Source: Uranotaenia lowii (lineage: Eukaryota; Arthropoda; Insecta; Diptera; Culicidae). From it: a stretch of DNA of 64,000 bases. The stretch is taken from contig NC_073693.1 in assembly GCF_029784155.1 (NCBI RefSeq), positions 168,259,104 to 168,323,103 of the forward strand, read 5' to 3'. Of the stretch, positions 13,756-25,913 are shown piece after piece. Made by a program: the position numbers and the translations under genes. The notes beneath the pieces are model-generated. The model was not told the DNA's origin. It was given only the letters and a program-made list of their open reading frames with translations, and made no database searches. Within the stretch, counting starts at the first letter, position 1. The number at the start of each line of letters is the position of its first letter.

Positions 13756-14080
13756 ACTAGCTGACCCGGTAAACTTCGTTTTACCTTTTACTTAATAAAC
13801 CATCAGAAAATGTTTAACGTCATCTACACATCTTTAACTAATTCCTGCTCGTGAATCAGTGTTCATGAAAATCATCTTAATGTTGATCGAGTTGTGTCCC
13901 ATTTCAAGTTGATTTTGTATGGGAAGCCCCCCTTCCATAAAAAAATGATAGTCTCGAAACTATTATACAAACCATCTCTGGACCGAAAAACTCTCGGATA
14001 CCAAATTTCACTTCATTCCGACCGCCCGTTTATACGTAATGGTGTTACAAAGAAAACGCCTCCATTTTTATATATAAGAT
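13756..14080 (+). repeat. Interspersed repeat starting ACTAGCTGACCCGG
   Basis: Begins with ACTAGCTGACCCGG, a terminus I recognise as widespread in arthropod repeats, and appears to end near a TATATATAAGAT motif. Just inside the start, 13768-13785 can fold into a hairpin with a GGTAAA/TTTACC stem. A second, oppositely oriented and truncated copy at 56462-56515 has a different but still self-complementary stem. The 69-codon frame inside (13894-14103) is not a recognised protein. The element class is uncertain. Confidence 0.6.
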
Positions 14081-16305
14081 TTCTTAACGTTTATCCTAAA
14101 TAAGACTGCTTTTTCGAACCTTTTAAGTAACTGTACAACAAATCAGGATTTCAGAGATTATTTCAAGAATAGCCTCTAGAACTCACGAATTTGATATTTG
14201 AGCTGTGAACTTTATAAAGCTGTTTATTTTTGCTATGAGCAAGAAGTGAAATTACGTAATTCTCAGATGAATTTGGCTTCAAAAATACGTAGCTCATTCG
14301 AAAAGTTTTTATATTTCCTGCTTGAAATTGTGCATGGCATCAGCACTGTCTAGCTGTTAAACAACATTTAGACTCATTATGGATTTATCGGGGTTATTTG
14401 AGCTCATTTTCAGTACTTCGTCGTAATTTTCCGACATGCTTTTTGCTGTAGTTCACGCTGAAGGAAGCTTTCCTGGATTTACAAAAACTCATCAGCAAAA
14501 GAATGCATCAACGCCGAATTTTCTGTCCATTTTAACTTCTGATTTGATAACGAATCAAACCAAAAGCTCTGCTAGCCATTTTATCAGAATATATTTAAAA
14601 CTTCATCAAAATATATTTAAATCTTTATTTTTCTGAGATTTTCATCCTGTTGGATGATTCATCCTTAACCCATATTTAAAAGTTCGTTTAATAGTTTGTA
14701 CGATTTTTTTCGGTGAATCTGACCAAAATCACCCAACACAAGTCGTTTTTATTATCAGTTGAATCTAGCAAAAACAAATGAAGCGATAAATTTAGAGGAC
14801 TGACAATCATATTTTTTTTATTAAGCAAAAAATAAGCAGATTATGCGAATGTTAAAATTTTAACAGTAAGGGGAGAAAGAGATCAAGATTTTTTTGAATA
14901 TGCCGTTTCTTAAAGAAATTTGAACGAAAATGTAACTGTATTTCTTGATTCAATGGAATAAGTTTTTGGATGATTTCGACTTATTTGTTGAAAACCTGAG
15001 TTAAGGAAATTATAAAAAAAACCTTTTAGATCTCATATTTTTAATTAAAGTAAAATGCAGTAGAAAAAATGAATGGATGAAAAATATTTCTTAAACTAAC
15101 CTTTTAAAATTTGTTTCTTCCGGGAATGTTGCCATATTTCTAAGTACAATAACATAAAGCTCTTGAACTCTAAACCAAGCTAAGCGACATCCCAGTCAGA
15201 TAAAGCTCTTACAGTGGCATTCACGTGATCGATGCAACGGGGTTTTCAACGGAAAGGCTACATCTTTGTATTTTTGTATATACTTATGCCCCTGTACATG
15301 AATAATGCAGTGCCACAAAATGCGCTTGATGCATTACAAGTTTTTGGTCATTCATCGGTAAAGAACCTCTTCATGGATGAAACATGGTAAGCTTCTCAGA
15401 CTAACCACCTAAAGTGGACTGCATTTTTTCATTATGGATCCATAAACTGGCAGCCGAGAACACTTAAACCTAAACTCGTTTGGCCTAAAGCTTTAGCGAC
15501 TTTCTTTGCTCCAACCTATAGCTGAAGGCCCTGGCTGGATGCATTCGCGAGAACTATGTGAAACATTCCGTTAGTTCACCCCGAAGCTCGTTGACCATGA
15601 TGACCTAGAAGACACTTTTGCTTCCTCATTCTGTGCTAAACAGTCGTCAGCGATGGCCTCTTGGAAGAACTTCTTTTTTGTCTCCTTTCCCCTCTTGCCT
15701 TCTCTAGTCTTCCCGATGACTTCCAATCCAAGACTTGTACCCGGTACTTGAAGTCGTGTGGTGCGAACCTTCAATTGAATGCGTACATACCACATTAAAA
15801 ATGCCGTTAGTTTTTCGCCGTCTTGACGACCCCTCAGTGCGAGAGGCTCCAGGAGTGGTCCAGACTTGTGGATTCAGTTCCAGTAGTAGGGAGGGGATCC
15901 GGAATCGCATTTCCCGATTCAAATGATCATTGGTCAAGCGACGGCTAGACGGTAAAGCTAATTGAGACCTTTTAATTATATACTTATCCGAGAGCAACTA
16001 CTGTAGTTCATCTATTTAAATACTACTGGGTTAGATGGAAGGCACACTTATTTATTTACATACAATGGCCTTCACAGAAAGTCGGCAATTCTACGATTCA
16101 TTTCCACAATCTCTTACCAGAAATACAAAAAAAATTCAATAAATCCTGTTTTTAACTTCTAACCACTTTAATAATTAATCAATCTGGCAGTGTTTGCCAT
16201 TTGCCACTTTTATTTACATTTCAAATAAATATTTCAAGATGTTTCTATCAAATGTTGAACATTATCTAATTAACAATATTGTTTTCTTCTTCCTTATTTT
16301 TACAG
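14081..16305. other. Noncoding stretch with a GC-richer segment
   Basis: AT-rich to about 15480. Positions 15480-15960 are more balanced in base composition and open for 74-97 codons in two frames of the minus strand (15571-15795 and 15704-15997), which overlap. Those products are rich in Ser, Arg and Lys and match nothing I know. They could be a decayed retroelement or a regulatory region. No splice-site-bounded exon was identified. Confidence 0.45.
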
Positions 16306-16351
16306 ACGATAGCAACATTCACCCGAACAGCTCAGATACCTTCCATCAAAC
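16306..16351 (+). CDS. Probable short coding exon upstream of the ZP-domain exon
   Basis: A 46-base exon candidate. The acceptor is a long pyrimidine tract ending TTTTTACAG at 16305, and the donor is GTGAGTATG at 16352. Read in phase 0 it encodes TIATFTRTAQIPSIK plus one extra base, C. The ZP exon at 25914 begins with GA, so the join makes CGA (Arg) and keeps that exon in its ZP frame. The other two phases give an in-frame stop, one inside this exon and one in the ZP exon after joining. Strong sites on both sides plus matching phase make this plausible as the preceding exon, across an intron of 9.56 kb. No domain lies in these 15 residues. A fortuitous splice pair cannot be excluded. Confidence 0.55.
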
Positions 16352-17244
16352 GTGAGTATGCAACTAATTAATTTAGGTTGACTTAAGTTTTAAGCCCATG
16401 CACACCAAACATCAAAACTGTTATTTCCGAAAGGTGTATCGAAGTGAATGTGTTTTGTTCGCGCCTTTCTCAATTAAACGTAACGATGTGCCCACATGGT
16501 TGAGCACGCGCGCAGCCAAAGGTATCTCTACCCTGTGGCTGGGTTCCTAGCTGTATTATGCCACACTTCCGTGGATCAGTTTCAATCGAATCAATAAAAG
16601 CACATTGAACTTCAGTTTGTCGGAATAGGCACGACCGTAAAACGCTTCGTTGAAAGGAGAGGCGATTGGTAACGAAAACAATAACAACATCTTTACCACT
16701 TTCATTCTATTGTTCGGAAAAACTGGTCACCAAGTTTTGATTGCATTTACATTGCATGACAATATCTAAAACTTTAATGTATAATGCACTATTCTTGTAC
16801 AGTGATCAAGGCCGTGCGAACGAGGGAGATTTTTTCCAAGTAAGTTTTTCAGTTTAAAAATGATTTTTTCGTAGCAACGGGAAACTACGTGATCCCCAAA
16901 GGTGTTCAAAAATTAAGTGTTAACAAACTTGTCAGAAAACTAGCTCGCCTCCGACGGATTTTATTTCTTCACCATTCTTAACCTAAGACGTTTTAAACTA
17001 ATTTTCAATTGTAAATTTCGAATGATTCAGCTCTTACTTTATTTGGTGTTTCTTGAACTTCAAAATGCCCAACTCCACATGCAATAGGGTTTTGATAAAT
17101 AACACAAAACCACAAAATTGAAATTTGTCCATGGTGTAAAGAATTTAAGAACTAATTCTGATTAATCTGGGCATCCTGATTCCAAATATGGAATAAGTTT
17201 GAGAATAGGTTGAACATAATTTAAGAATTTTTTTTATTTTTTTT

Positions 17245-17315
17245 ACAAAACTATAAAATATTACAAAAAAATTTAAAATGTGGGTTTTACATCAATGATC
17301 AACTTTCCCCAAGGG
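17245..17315 (+). repeat. Dispersed repeat family A, copy 1
   Basis: Shares the order ACAAAACTATAAAATATTAC, then 20-35 bases, then AATGATCAACTTTCCCC with copies near 19541, 40161 and 49181. Noncoding; class unknown. Confidence 0.6.
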
Positions 17316-17760
17316 CTTAAACAGTTTTGAATTTTGCAAAAAACAGTTATACTTTTTTTTGTTGACTTTTTCCTATTCCATTTGAAAAAAGAGCTGTTTT
17401 TTATTTGACGCGTACATTTACTCTACAATCATTATTTGAGATTAGACACGAATGCCATAACACTGATGAAGTGTCAAAAATGAAATCTTTAAAAAATTGA
17501 GATTTGTGCGCAATTTAGCATATTACCAAAATTGTGTACATATTGATTATTGTATGCATACTGCATACTTACTAAACATTCGTCTGAAAATGCATGTAAT
17601 GAAAACAAGATGTTAAAGTAACCCAAGCAACCAAAAGTCTCATATCTACTTAAACTCGTGCTTCCAAAGTTCGAATTTCGTTGAACAAAGGTTCCAGAGG
17701 GATTTGGTACCGAGTTTTCTCGAATTTGAGCATGAAAGTTACACAAGGTTCTTCAAAAAG

Positions 17761-18130
17761 CCTTCTATGGACTTGAAGCTCCAAAAAGTTCCTCAAATAG
17801 CTTTTTTTGTGACATGTCAATCGTATCCACACAGTACAAAAGTTACAAATTAGGTCTCAAATAGCCTTCTGTGGATTTTAAGATCCAAGAAGTTCCTCGA
17901 ACAGCCTTTTTTGTGACATGTCTATCTCATCCACGCAGTATAAAAGTTTCAAATTAGGTCTCAAATAGCCTTCTGTGAACTTCAAGTTCCAAAAAGTTCC
18001 TCAAATAGCCATTTTTGTGACATCTCAATCGCAATATTCAGAATAAAAGTTACAAATTGAGTCTCAAATAGCCTTCTATGGACTCGAAGTTCCAAAACGT
18101 TCCTCAAATTGCCGTTTTGAGACATGTCCG
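17761..18130 (+). repeat. 104-base tandem repeat, about 3.6 copies
   Basis: Units begin with CCTTCTRTGGA at 17761, 17865, 17969 and 18072. Each contains a variant of GTTCCTCAAATAGCC followed by GTGACATGTC, and ends with GTCTCAAATAG. Divergence among units is modest. Less similar material from about 17650 may be a decayed unit. The minus-strand frames here are by-products of the repeat. Confidence 0.9.
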
Positions 18131-18617
18131 CCATTTCATGAATATGAAATGTGAACAAACATCACAAAAGGGCATATAATCAATAAATCATTTTTTTGGA
18201 GTTTGGAAAATGTTGAAATGTATAATTTATATTGAAACATCAACTCAGAACAACTTAAAGCTAACATTTGCGAGTTGTTTTTGAAAAGAGTAAATATTTT
18301 GACTTTAAAAATTTAGTCCAACTGTATTTACTTACCATGAGTTTATCAGACATTAAAAGTCAGTTGAAGCAATTCATTAATTAAATATCAAGATAAACTC
18401 AAAAATTTGTATAATTTTTAGCTTAACAGTTATAAACAGGGAATTCCTTTTTTTTTTTAACCGATATTATTTTGACGGATGATTGATTTATATGCCGTTT
18501 CGTAATGTTCCTTAGTCATAATCAACATGCGTCTTTGCTGCTGGCTGCTGGCTACACTTGCGGGTATTCTAGGAAGTTAATAACCACTTCGAATTTGAGC
18601 TGCCGGTAAGGCAACAT

Positions 18618-18685
18618 CTAAGCGTGGCGTCGTGGCAGCATGTTTGGCTATCATCTCGGAGGATCGGGTTCAAATCTGGTACCAG
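18618..18685 (+). repeat. tRNA-derived SINE head
   Basis: An A-box-like segment (GTGGCGTCGTGGCAGCA) is followed about 45 bases later by the B-box-like GGTTCAAATCTGG, the spacing of an internal RNA polymerase III promoter. The sequence does not fold into a clean tRNA. The following GC-richer 200 bases to about 18900 may be the SINE body, but its end was not determined. Confidence 0.55.
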
Positions 18686-19540
18686 GACTAATTTTTTCCA
18701 TTAGCTTGTTTGATTGCTTGAGTAAGCGAATCAAATAATTGTGTAGCAGAACTGGCGTGCGTGCTGGCATGTGTCGAACATAGTGAAAAACAAAGCAAAA
18801 GAGATTAATTGAGGGAGGTGATGGGAGGAATAAAGATGGACGCCGAGAAACCGGCAGCCACCACATGGGCTGGTGGTGACCAAAGTAAGAGAGGAGAGGA
18901 GAATTATTTTTTGTTTTCGCTGATTAAACGTTTACTTGTGGGCTGAATAGAAGGCCGTTCAATTCTGTAATGGAACTTCAAAGTTTCAATAAGAACTTAA
19001 ATTTTGAGCTGAATAAAACGAACTTCAGCATATTGATTATGCTGATTAAGCTGTGTTCGACCATTTTAACGAGACTTTTGGTTGCTTGGGAATTGGCTGT
19101 TAGTCGTATTCCTTTCGTAGTTTTAGCAAACAACCTGAAACAATCTCATAAAATGGAAGAAGTACGTAGGTTTTTCAGATTGAAGTTTTCAGATGAAAAG
19201 AAAAGTACGCCATTTTCTCGACTGAAAAAGAGTACATGAATTCTTAAAGGAGTACGCATGGTAGCCCTAAGCTTAGTGTGACTTATTTGGTGGTGCTAAT
19301 TTTTAATATGGCTGCATGAAAGCTAAATTCGAGAAAACACGCTTTCAAGTTTTTATGTTTGGTCATTTTCATATATTTTTCGAAAATTTGCCTTTTTCTT
19401 TCGAACGCAAAAGTTTGTGAATGAAATTCTAAAAATTTGAAATAATCATCAAATTTAGTTTGACATATGAAGTTGCCTTGCATCATTAACCTAAAATTGG
19501 TCATAGGAAAAAAGCCATTTTAGAAATTTTGACACTTTTA

Positions 19541-19600
19541 TGGCAAAACTATAGAACATTGCAATTCAATGATCAACAATCGAATACTTCCGACTTCTAT
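19541..19600 (+). repeat. Dispersed repeat family A, copy 2
   Basis: Contains GCAAAACTATAGAACATTGC followed by CAATGATCAACAATCG. Matches the other family A copies but with a shorter middle. Confidence 0.55.
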
Positions 19601-21744
19601 GAAAAAAGTTGGGATTGTTTTCATTCCAGTTCTACAAAATAATGAAATTTCAAGGAAATTTTGAAAAACTTTTAATCCAAATTCAATCTTTGATATTTTT
19701 GAAAGCATATGTCAAATCGTTTAGATTTTATTTTTATAAACTAGTTTGTTATTGTTTTTCAATTAAAATTTTTGTGTTATTTAGCTACACTAAATGGGAC
19801 TCTAATTAACGATATCCCAGCTTAATTTTGAAAAATAGGATTAAGAATTTGGATGTGAGTTTATCTCTGAATTTGACCATCTTTTTTTTATCAAATTAAA
19901 TTCAACTAACAAATAATTTTTTTTAATTAAACTCTCTTGAGTTCCAAAGTTTAAATTCTGGTTTCATACGGAATTTTAATTCGTATTCGCTTTATGGTGT
20001 TTCGAAAGTATTGATATCATAAGCAGAGGAGGCTGGAAAAAAAAAGAAACTTGGTTTTCTTGTACCTGTGTTAGGTAGGAGAGAAGAAACATATACCCCA
20101 TCTAAAGGCAGGATGGCAACAACGCCAAAAATCCGGAAAAATATGCACAATGCACTCCTGTTTACTTTTCATACAAGCTGAAATATCTCAGTAATGTGTG
20201 AACAATATTAACAAAAATTATTTAAAAATATAGCTATGAGTCAGTTGTTTCAAAGATAAGGAAAAAATGGTTGTAGTGTGTGAAAACTACAACCAAAAAA
20301 GTACTGAAAGTCAAGTTTCTTAGCCATTAGAGACGAACCAGCCAAAGGCAAAATATCTCTCTTATAAAGACAAAAAAAAGTTTCTTAGTCCCTGTGCTTA
20401 TGCAATTCTTGAATAAATTGTTTAAAAAATTTCCCCCTTTAAAATTTTAAGCAGAACAAAAGTTGTATGTTATCATATGAATAAATTTTTGTGAATTTTT
20501 CAAAAAAGGTTTTAGCTGGTTAAAATTTCAATGTTTCCTTAGCATTCACAATCGAATACACTAGATTCATCTTTTTTCAGATTGATTGATTCATTCGTGA
20601 CTTACGAAATGAAATTCACAACCATTATCTTATATTTTGTTTTTGACTTAAATTTACTTTTTGCATTGGTAATAAGTTTTATATTACTTCACTAAACTGG
20701 TGATCTGTTTTGGAAAACACTTCAGAAATACTCGGCTATTCTCAGACTCTATTTACGTAATCAATGGAAATGTTTAAGTATAACAATAGATTTTGAATTT
20801 CGGTTCATAGACATCGTTCAAACAAATAAGCCTGCATTTAGAATTAATTTCAAATCGGGGCATCTGCATAAATATTTTCGTTCATTCTGAGTAGAAATTT
20901 TGGAAACCAGTAATTCAAAAACTACAAACTTAAGTTTTCAAAAATATTTCTCAAAGAAAAATCTCAAGAATTGATTTTTTTTTCAAGCCATTTCAAATAT
21001 CCCCACTAAAATGAGAGCATTTTATCAATCTGTATATCTTTTAAATCTAAATAAAATGAACAACGAAAAAAGGTGTTGGTGACGTAAGGTTTCCTTCTTC
21101 TCTATTTTATTCTCTCAAAATAATTAACAAATATTCGAAACTTTTATAAATAATTTGACTAGAATGTTCACTAAATAAAAAGCGTGCATTCAAACTCGAT
21201 CTCATTTTCACATACACGAATGCTTTGAAAACGTTGATGAATCAATCAAACAATCAAGTGAAAAGTATGAATTCTTTAATTAATGATTAAAAAGGTTGAA
21301 CGTCTCAAAATAAATTAAGCATTCTTGATCACCCGGTGGATGATTGTAAACTCATATGGGCTGAAAAGAAAGGCTAAAGTCTTACTTTGTTGGGTCCAAT
21401 ATAATTTTCTTAAATTTTCTAAGGAATAACTTTGCGTAAAAAATTAATCACAATTTTTATTAAAAGCAAGAATCATTTTAGTCTCCTTAAGACCTCATGA
21501 GATCTCATTAATTCAGACGCGGCTGGCGCCGTTATTGATGTTTAAAGAGAGTGCATCAGTTTTGTGCATTTAGATTGTTGCTAGTCTTTTGACCTCTGGA
21601 TAGTATTGATGGCCTCGGTCAATCACGGAGTAGTAACCATTGGTGACGTGGATTTTTTTTTAACTGAGCACACACCAGCGATCGTGGATGTCAAAATGTT
21701 ATAATTTGTTGTTCTTGGAACTGTTCCAATAATCCCTAATTGTA

Positions 21745-23048
21745 AAGGGTGATACGGTCAAAATTTGATCAATATCAACTTGACGTATTTCTTTCAATTT
21801 TGCATTTAAAAAAAAACCTGAGCACCCCTCATTTTGAAGGTGTGTGTGTGTGTAGAATGTTGCTCCTTTTTGGATTTTGGAATTCACTCTTCAGTTGTCA
21901 AAATGCCGTCCAAGGAAGAAAAGCAGCGTATCAAAATTATGCTCGCGCATCGCGGAAATCCGAGCTACTCGCACGCAAAGCTGGCAAAATCGCTAAAAGT
22001 AGCCAAATCAACCGTTACAAATGTAATTAAAGTGTTTGGGGAACGTTTGTCGACAGCCAGGAAGTCTGGATCAGGGGGGAAAAGAAAACCGGAAGCCGCT
22101 GAGACGACAAAGAGAGTTGCCGGTAGTTTAAAGCGAAACCTCAACCTCTCTCTCCGAGATGCCGCAAATAAGCTGTGTGTAACGTCTACAACCGTGCATC
22201 GAGCCAAAAAACAAGCCGGACTATCGACTTACAAGAAGGTCGTGACTCCAAATCGCGATGATAAACAAAATACGACGGCCAAAGCGCAATCCCGGAGGCT
22301 GTACACGACGATGCTGACGAAGTTTGACTGCGTGGTAATTGACGACGAAACCTACGTCAAAGCCGACTACAAGCAGCTTTCGGGACAGAAGTTTTATACG
22401 GCAAAAGGAAGGGGAAAGGTAGCAGATATTTTCAAGCACATGAAACTGTCAAAGTTCGCGAAGAAATATCTGGTTTGGCAAGCCATCTGTACCTTTGGCT
22501 TGAAAAGCAGCAATTTCATAGCTTTCGGGACTTTCAACCAAGAAATTTACGTGAAAGAGTTTTTGAATAAACGTTTGCTGCCTTTCCTGAAGAAACACGG
22601 TTGTTCCGTACTGTTTTGGCCGCATTTGGCATCTTGCCATTACGGTAAAAAGGCCATGGAGTGGTACGCCGCCAAAAACGTGCTGGTGGTTCCCAAGGAC
22701 AAAAACCCTCCCAACACGCCAGAGCTCCGCCCAATTGAGAAATACTGGGCTATTGTCACGCGGAACCTAAAGAAGACCAAAAAACTGCTAAGGACGAGCA
22801 GCAGTTCAAGGCAAACTGGCTTTCTGCGGCGAAGAAGGTGGACAAGGTGGCTGTATAAAATCTGATGACAGGGGTTAAGCGTATGGCATGGCAATTCGGA
22901 TTTGGAAAAACGGAAGCCTAACTGAATATTTTTCCTGAATTTAATACTAATTAAATTTGAAAAAGAAATTTCATTTGATTTTTTAAATAAAAGATTTCAC
23001 CGATTTACACGCGTTTTCCCTTGACTAAATTTTGACCGTATCACCCTT
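21745..23048 (+). mobile_element. DD37E Tc1/mariner transposon, near-complete copy
   Basis: 1304 bases flanked by TA (21743-21744 and 23049-23050). The terminal inverted repeats begin AAGGGTGATACGGTCAAAAT on both sides; 22 bases are identical and the match resumes for a few more. It contains one transposase frame on the + strand, described separately. Length, TA target and transposase class fit the mosquito ITmD37E group of IS630-Tc1-mariner elements. The intact termini suggest recent insertion, but the transposase is disabled. A second, more decayed copy with the same termini is at 52302-53599. Confidence 0.95.
21903..22865 (+). pseudogene. DD37E mariner transposase, inactivated
   Basis: The enzyme would bind the element ends and catalyse cut-and-paste DNA transposition in the nucleus. 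I start at ATG 21903 (MPSKEEKQ) because the earlier ATG at 21834 lies in the noncoding terminal region. Residues about 1-110 form the helix-turn-helix DNA-binding part. The catalytic triad is D147 (IDDETY), the second position in WPHLASCHY, and E279 (RPIEKYW). The spacing between the second and third is 37 residues, hence DD37E. The second acidic residue is His (codon CAT, 22623-22625), where the sister copy at 52302 has Asp, so this protein should be catalytically dead. A one-base loss near 22764 also shifts the frame, replacing the last 30 or so residues. The original frame further meets a stop where the sister copy has CAG. A clear member of the superfamily. Confidence 0.93.
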
Positions 23049-23806
23049 TAATATGTACTTCACTCAGCTAGAAGTACCTATGTTAATCAATGAAGTTTCT
23101 GACCATACATATTTATCTTATAAAAGCATTTCGGATTTGACGATACCAGGTGGATGTGAGTAGTCAATTAAACCCAGCTAAGCTAATTCCCTTTAACATT
23201 AAGTGAGAAAATAAATTTTCCTAACAGAAAATTTGCAAACTTATGAGCTATACTCTCAATTCGACTTTTCTTTCGAGATTATTAATCCATCTGCTTAGTT
23301 GTGCGGTTTAACTTGAAATGAGAATTTTCGATCGTTTTATATCTGAAACAATTGGCATTCTAATCTCAATTTCGATAACAAATCATTATTCTTTATTCTT
23401 CTGTAAGCTTTGAAATGCTTTTGTTGAAGCTGTATTCTGAACTCTGCTTATTAAATAAAAAAGTGTTTCTAAATGGGTATTATGGTCATAATTTTTTTTT
23501 AGCCAGACCGAACTTTAAAAAAAACAAAAAACTCTAAAATTGAATGTTTCAAACTGGTAAAGGTTTTGTTTAAGTTTTTATTTAGTAATACTTAATATAC
23601 CTAACGATTCTGTTAAGAAGTTTGTCTTTAATTTTTCTACCAGAGTACCCGAACTTCATTCGCAATCTTTCAATGCGGAAAAACGTGCCGATAGTATTAG
23701 AAAAAACAAAAACACCGAGTTATGATTTTCAGTTAGGTTCTAAAATGCGATCCTGAGAATTTATTCATTCATCTAATTTTTGAAAGGACTCTGATATTAT
23801 AAAATT

Positions 23807-23832
23807 GTGATTTGATTTGATTTGATTTGATG
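23807..23832 (+). repeat. (TGATT)n microsatellite
   Basis: About five TGATT/TTGAT units in a row within AT-rich intronic sequence. Confidence 0.85.
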
Positions 23833-25162
23833 ATAAAAAATTTCATTGATTAATAACTGTCAAACATTCCCCTTTATTTGATCTCCCAAAGACTATTTTC
23901 GGGATGGAAATGAATTTTTTTTTAATCCATCAATAAATTTAACTTGATTCGAGAAAATCTATCTTGGCTGTCGTATTGACATCAGAAGAACTTGCCTTAC
24001 ATTTTTTTTTCACCTTCCGTGAAGGCTAGCTCACTGATGAATTATGACTCGAAACAAGTTTTCAATATGGTTTTCCGCATCAGTAAGTTTCGAAAATAAT
24101 TGATTCTCAAGTACTAACGGTAATTCACAATTCATTTTGAACCAGAATAAAGCCAACTGACTCGGCAAAGGAAAACAAATAGTTTTAAGCTTCAATTCCG
24201 TTAATCGTCTTACATAGCCAACCAAATGACTCTTGTTGAAGACTTGAATGAGAACCATGTCTGGCCAAACCGCCTACGATATAAGTAGGTACCGGCTAGG
24301 ATCAAGAACCTTTGCTAAGCGGTGTCTAGATAGCAGAAGAAGAAAAAAGTTTGGTAAGATTTATGAGATCTTGGCTCCACCATCTTAAAACAGAACTCTG
24401 CATATCGCCATATGATTAGCAAAAAATAGTCTAAGAACCAACGACCTTCCCAACAAGGCTACCTTCTTTCGTGTAGGGTATATGAACAATTTCAAGTCTT
24501 AAATATGTACAAGGAAAAAGTTCCTACATTTAATATTCGTTATTTAGAAAAAAAACAAAACGGTAATCGACCAATTTTTGGTACGTAGCCCCTATTTCAG
24601 TCGTTTACCCGTTTACCATTTGGAAGAGCAACTTCCTAGTGAGATTCAAACCAGCATCCAACGATGTTTTCGCGAGTTAAATCATCTCTATCTTTTTTCC
24701 ATTTTCTTCAACTTGTCTCTCGGTTTGAAGGAGGCGCTGACGGCTTAGTCGAGAGGCAGATGGTTTATTTTTCTAATGTCCATAAGGTTCATACCTACAA
24801 TCTGTTCAAGCTGGCTTAGCAAACGTTAGTGATGTGTAGGAAGTTTTCTTTCTGCCAGCAGAAAAAAGGAAGAGGATTCATTCGCATTTAAGATAGGTAC
24901 ATCATTGATTACACTGAGTAACAAAAAAAGATTTTTTGAAAATAGTCCAGGGTTTTCCAACTGAATTAGACTAATATTGACGCCCTGATTCCGAAAATGA
25001 CCATGGTTTTGTTCAATCAGGTCAGGATATTAGAATACTGTATCTCAAACAGTTGACCTGATAAGGCAAAATCAATGTGATATTCTAACTCAGGACACAA
25101 AAATTAGTCTAAATCAGCTGAGAAACCCCAGACTATTTTTTGGCTGTCACCCAGTGTTATCA

Positions 25163-25352
25163 GGGCTTGTGATATAGCTCAGTTGACAAGTCAGTTGCCT
25201 ACGTTCGCCGATGTTCGCGAGTTCGAGCCCAAGAGTAAACACCGAACACAGTTGTCCTGGATAAGTTTTCCAATAACTGTCTGCCGACTGCAATGTTGAT
25301 ATATTGTCGCAAATGTCATTAAGATGATAGAACAACTATAATCGAAACAAAC
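25163..25352 (+). repeat. tRNA-derived SINE, family B, copy 1
   Basis: Starts GGCTTGTGATATAGCTCAGT (A box) and has GAGTTCGAGCCC (B box) about 50 bases on, then a body ending ATAATCGAAACAAA. The same order of segments is seen at 52180-53646, where a mariner interrupts it. This copy is the uninterrupted reference for that insertion. Confidence 0.85.
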
Positions 25353-25913
25353 TAAAAAAAACTATATATTTTCGAATAAGGGAAGCATATTCTGGTATTT
25401 CAAATTAAATAAAATGGCCAACTATAAAAAGATGATTTTTTTGAGTTCTGAATAAAAATAATGAATTTTAAAAACTGAATCTGAACTGTAGTTATCAGAT
25501 AATAAATTCCAAACTCAAAAAAAGTTCCTAAACTTATTTCTGAAATTTTTATTTTTCCTAAATCTAAAAATTTATAGTGTGTTATGTATTGAAAAAAGGA
25601 TAACATCAAACAATTGAACAATAATCGTTTTTCGACAAGCAATAATGTATTACATTGAACACCTACTTTTCTTAATGTGTTATATTAAACACCCTTCGTC
25701 TAAAAATAATTCCGGATAAATTATCTGGTATATTGACGGCTTTTCCAAGTCCAAGCACTGTTCTAGACTTAACATTGTCGGAACGCGTTTGAACTTTTAA
25801 ATCAACGGAACGGTAAAACGATAGGCGTGTTCCGTGGAATATGTTTCATTCCTTGGACATATCTCATTACCAACCTTTTTTTTCTGTTCTCCATTCTCGC
25901 CCTCCCAACGCAG

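Larger units (their letters stand above)
16352..25913 (+). other. Presumed 9.6-kb intron of the ZP gene
   Basis: Bounded by GTGAGT at 16352 and CAACGCAG at 25913. It contains a 104-base tandem array, a SINE fragment, a DD37E mariner, a second SINE and dispersed repeats, all listed separately. The parts between (18190-19500, 19600-21740, 23050-25160, 25353-25913) are AT-rich and show no recognisable gene. The intron call depends on the upstream exon being real. Confidence 0.5.

Noticed and set aside
16803..16839. A possible 37-base exon (GTACAG before, GTAAGT after)
   Set aside because: None of its frames joins both the 16306 exon and the 25914 exon without a stop or loss of the ZP frame. Probably a chance splice pair.
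20030..20410. An element bounded by CATAAGCA-type inverted ends
   Set aside because: The inverted match is short and AT-rich and there is no target duplication. Not strong enough to annotate.
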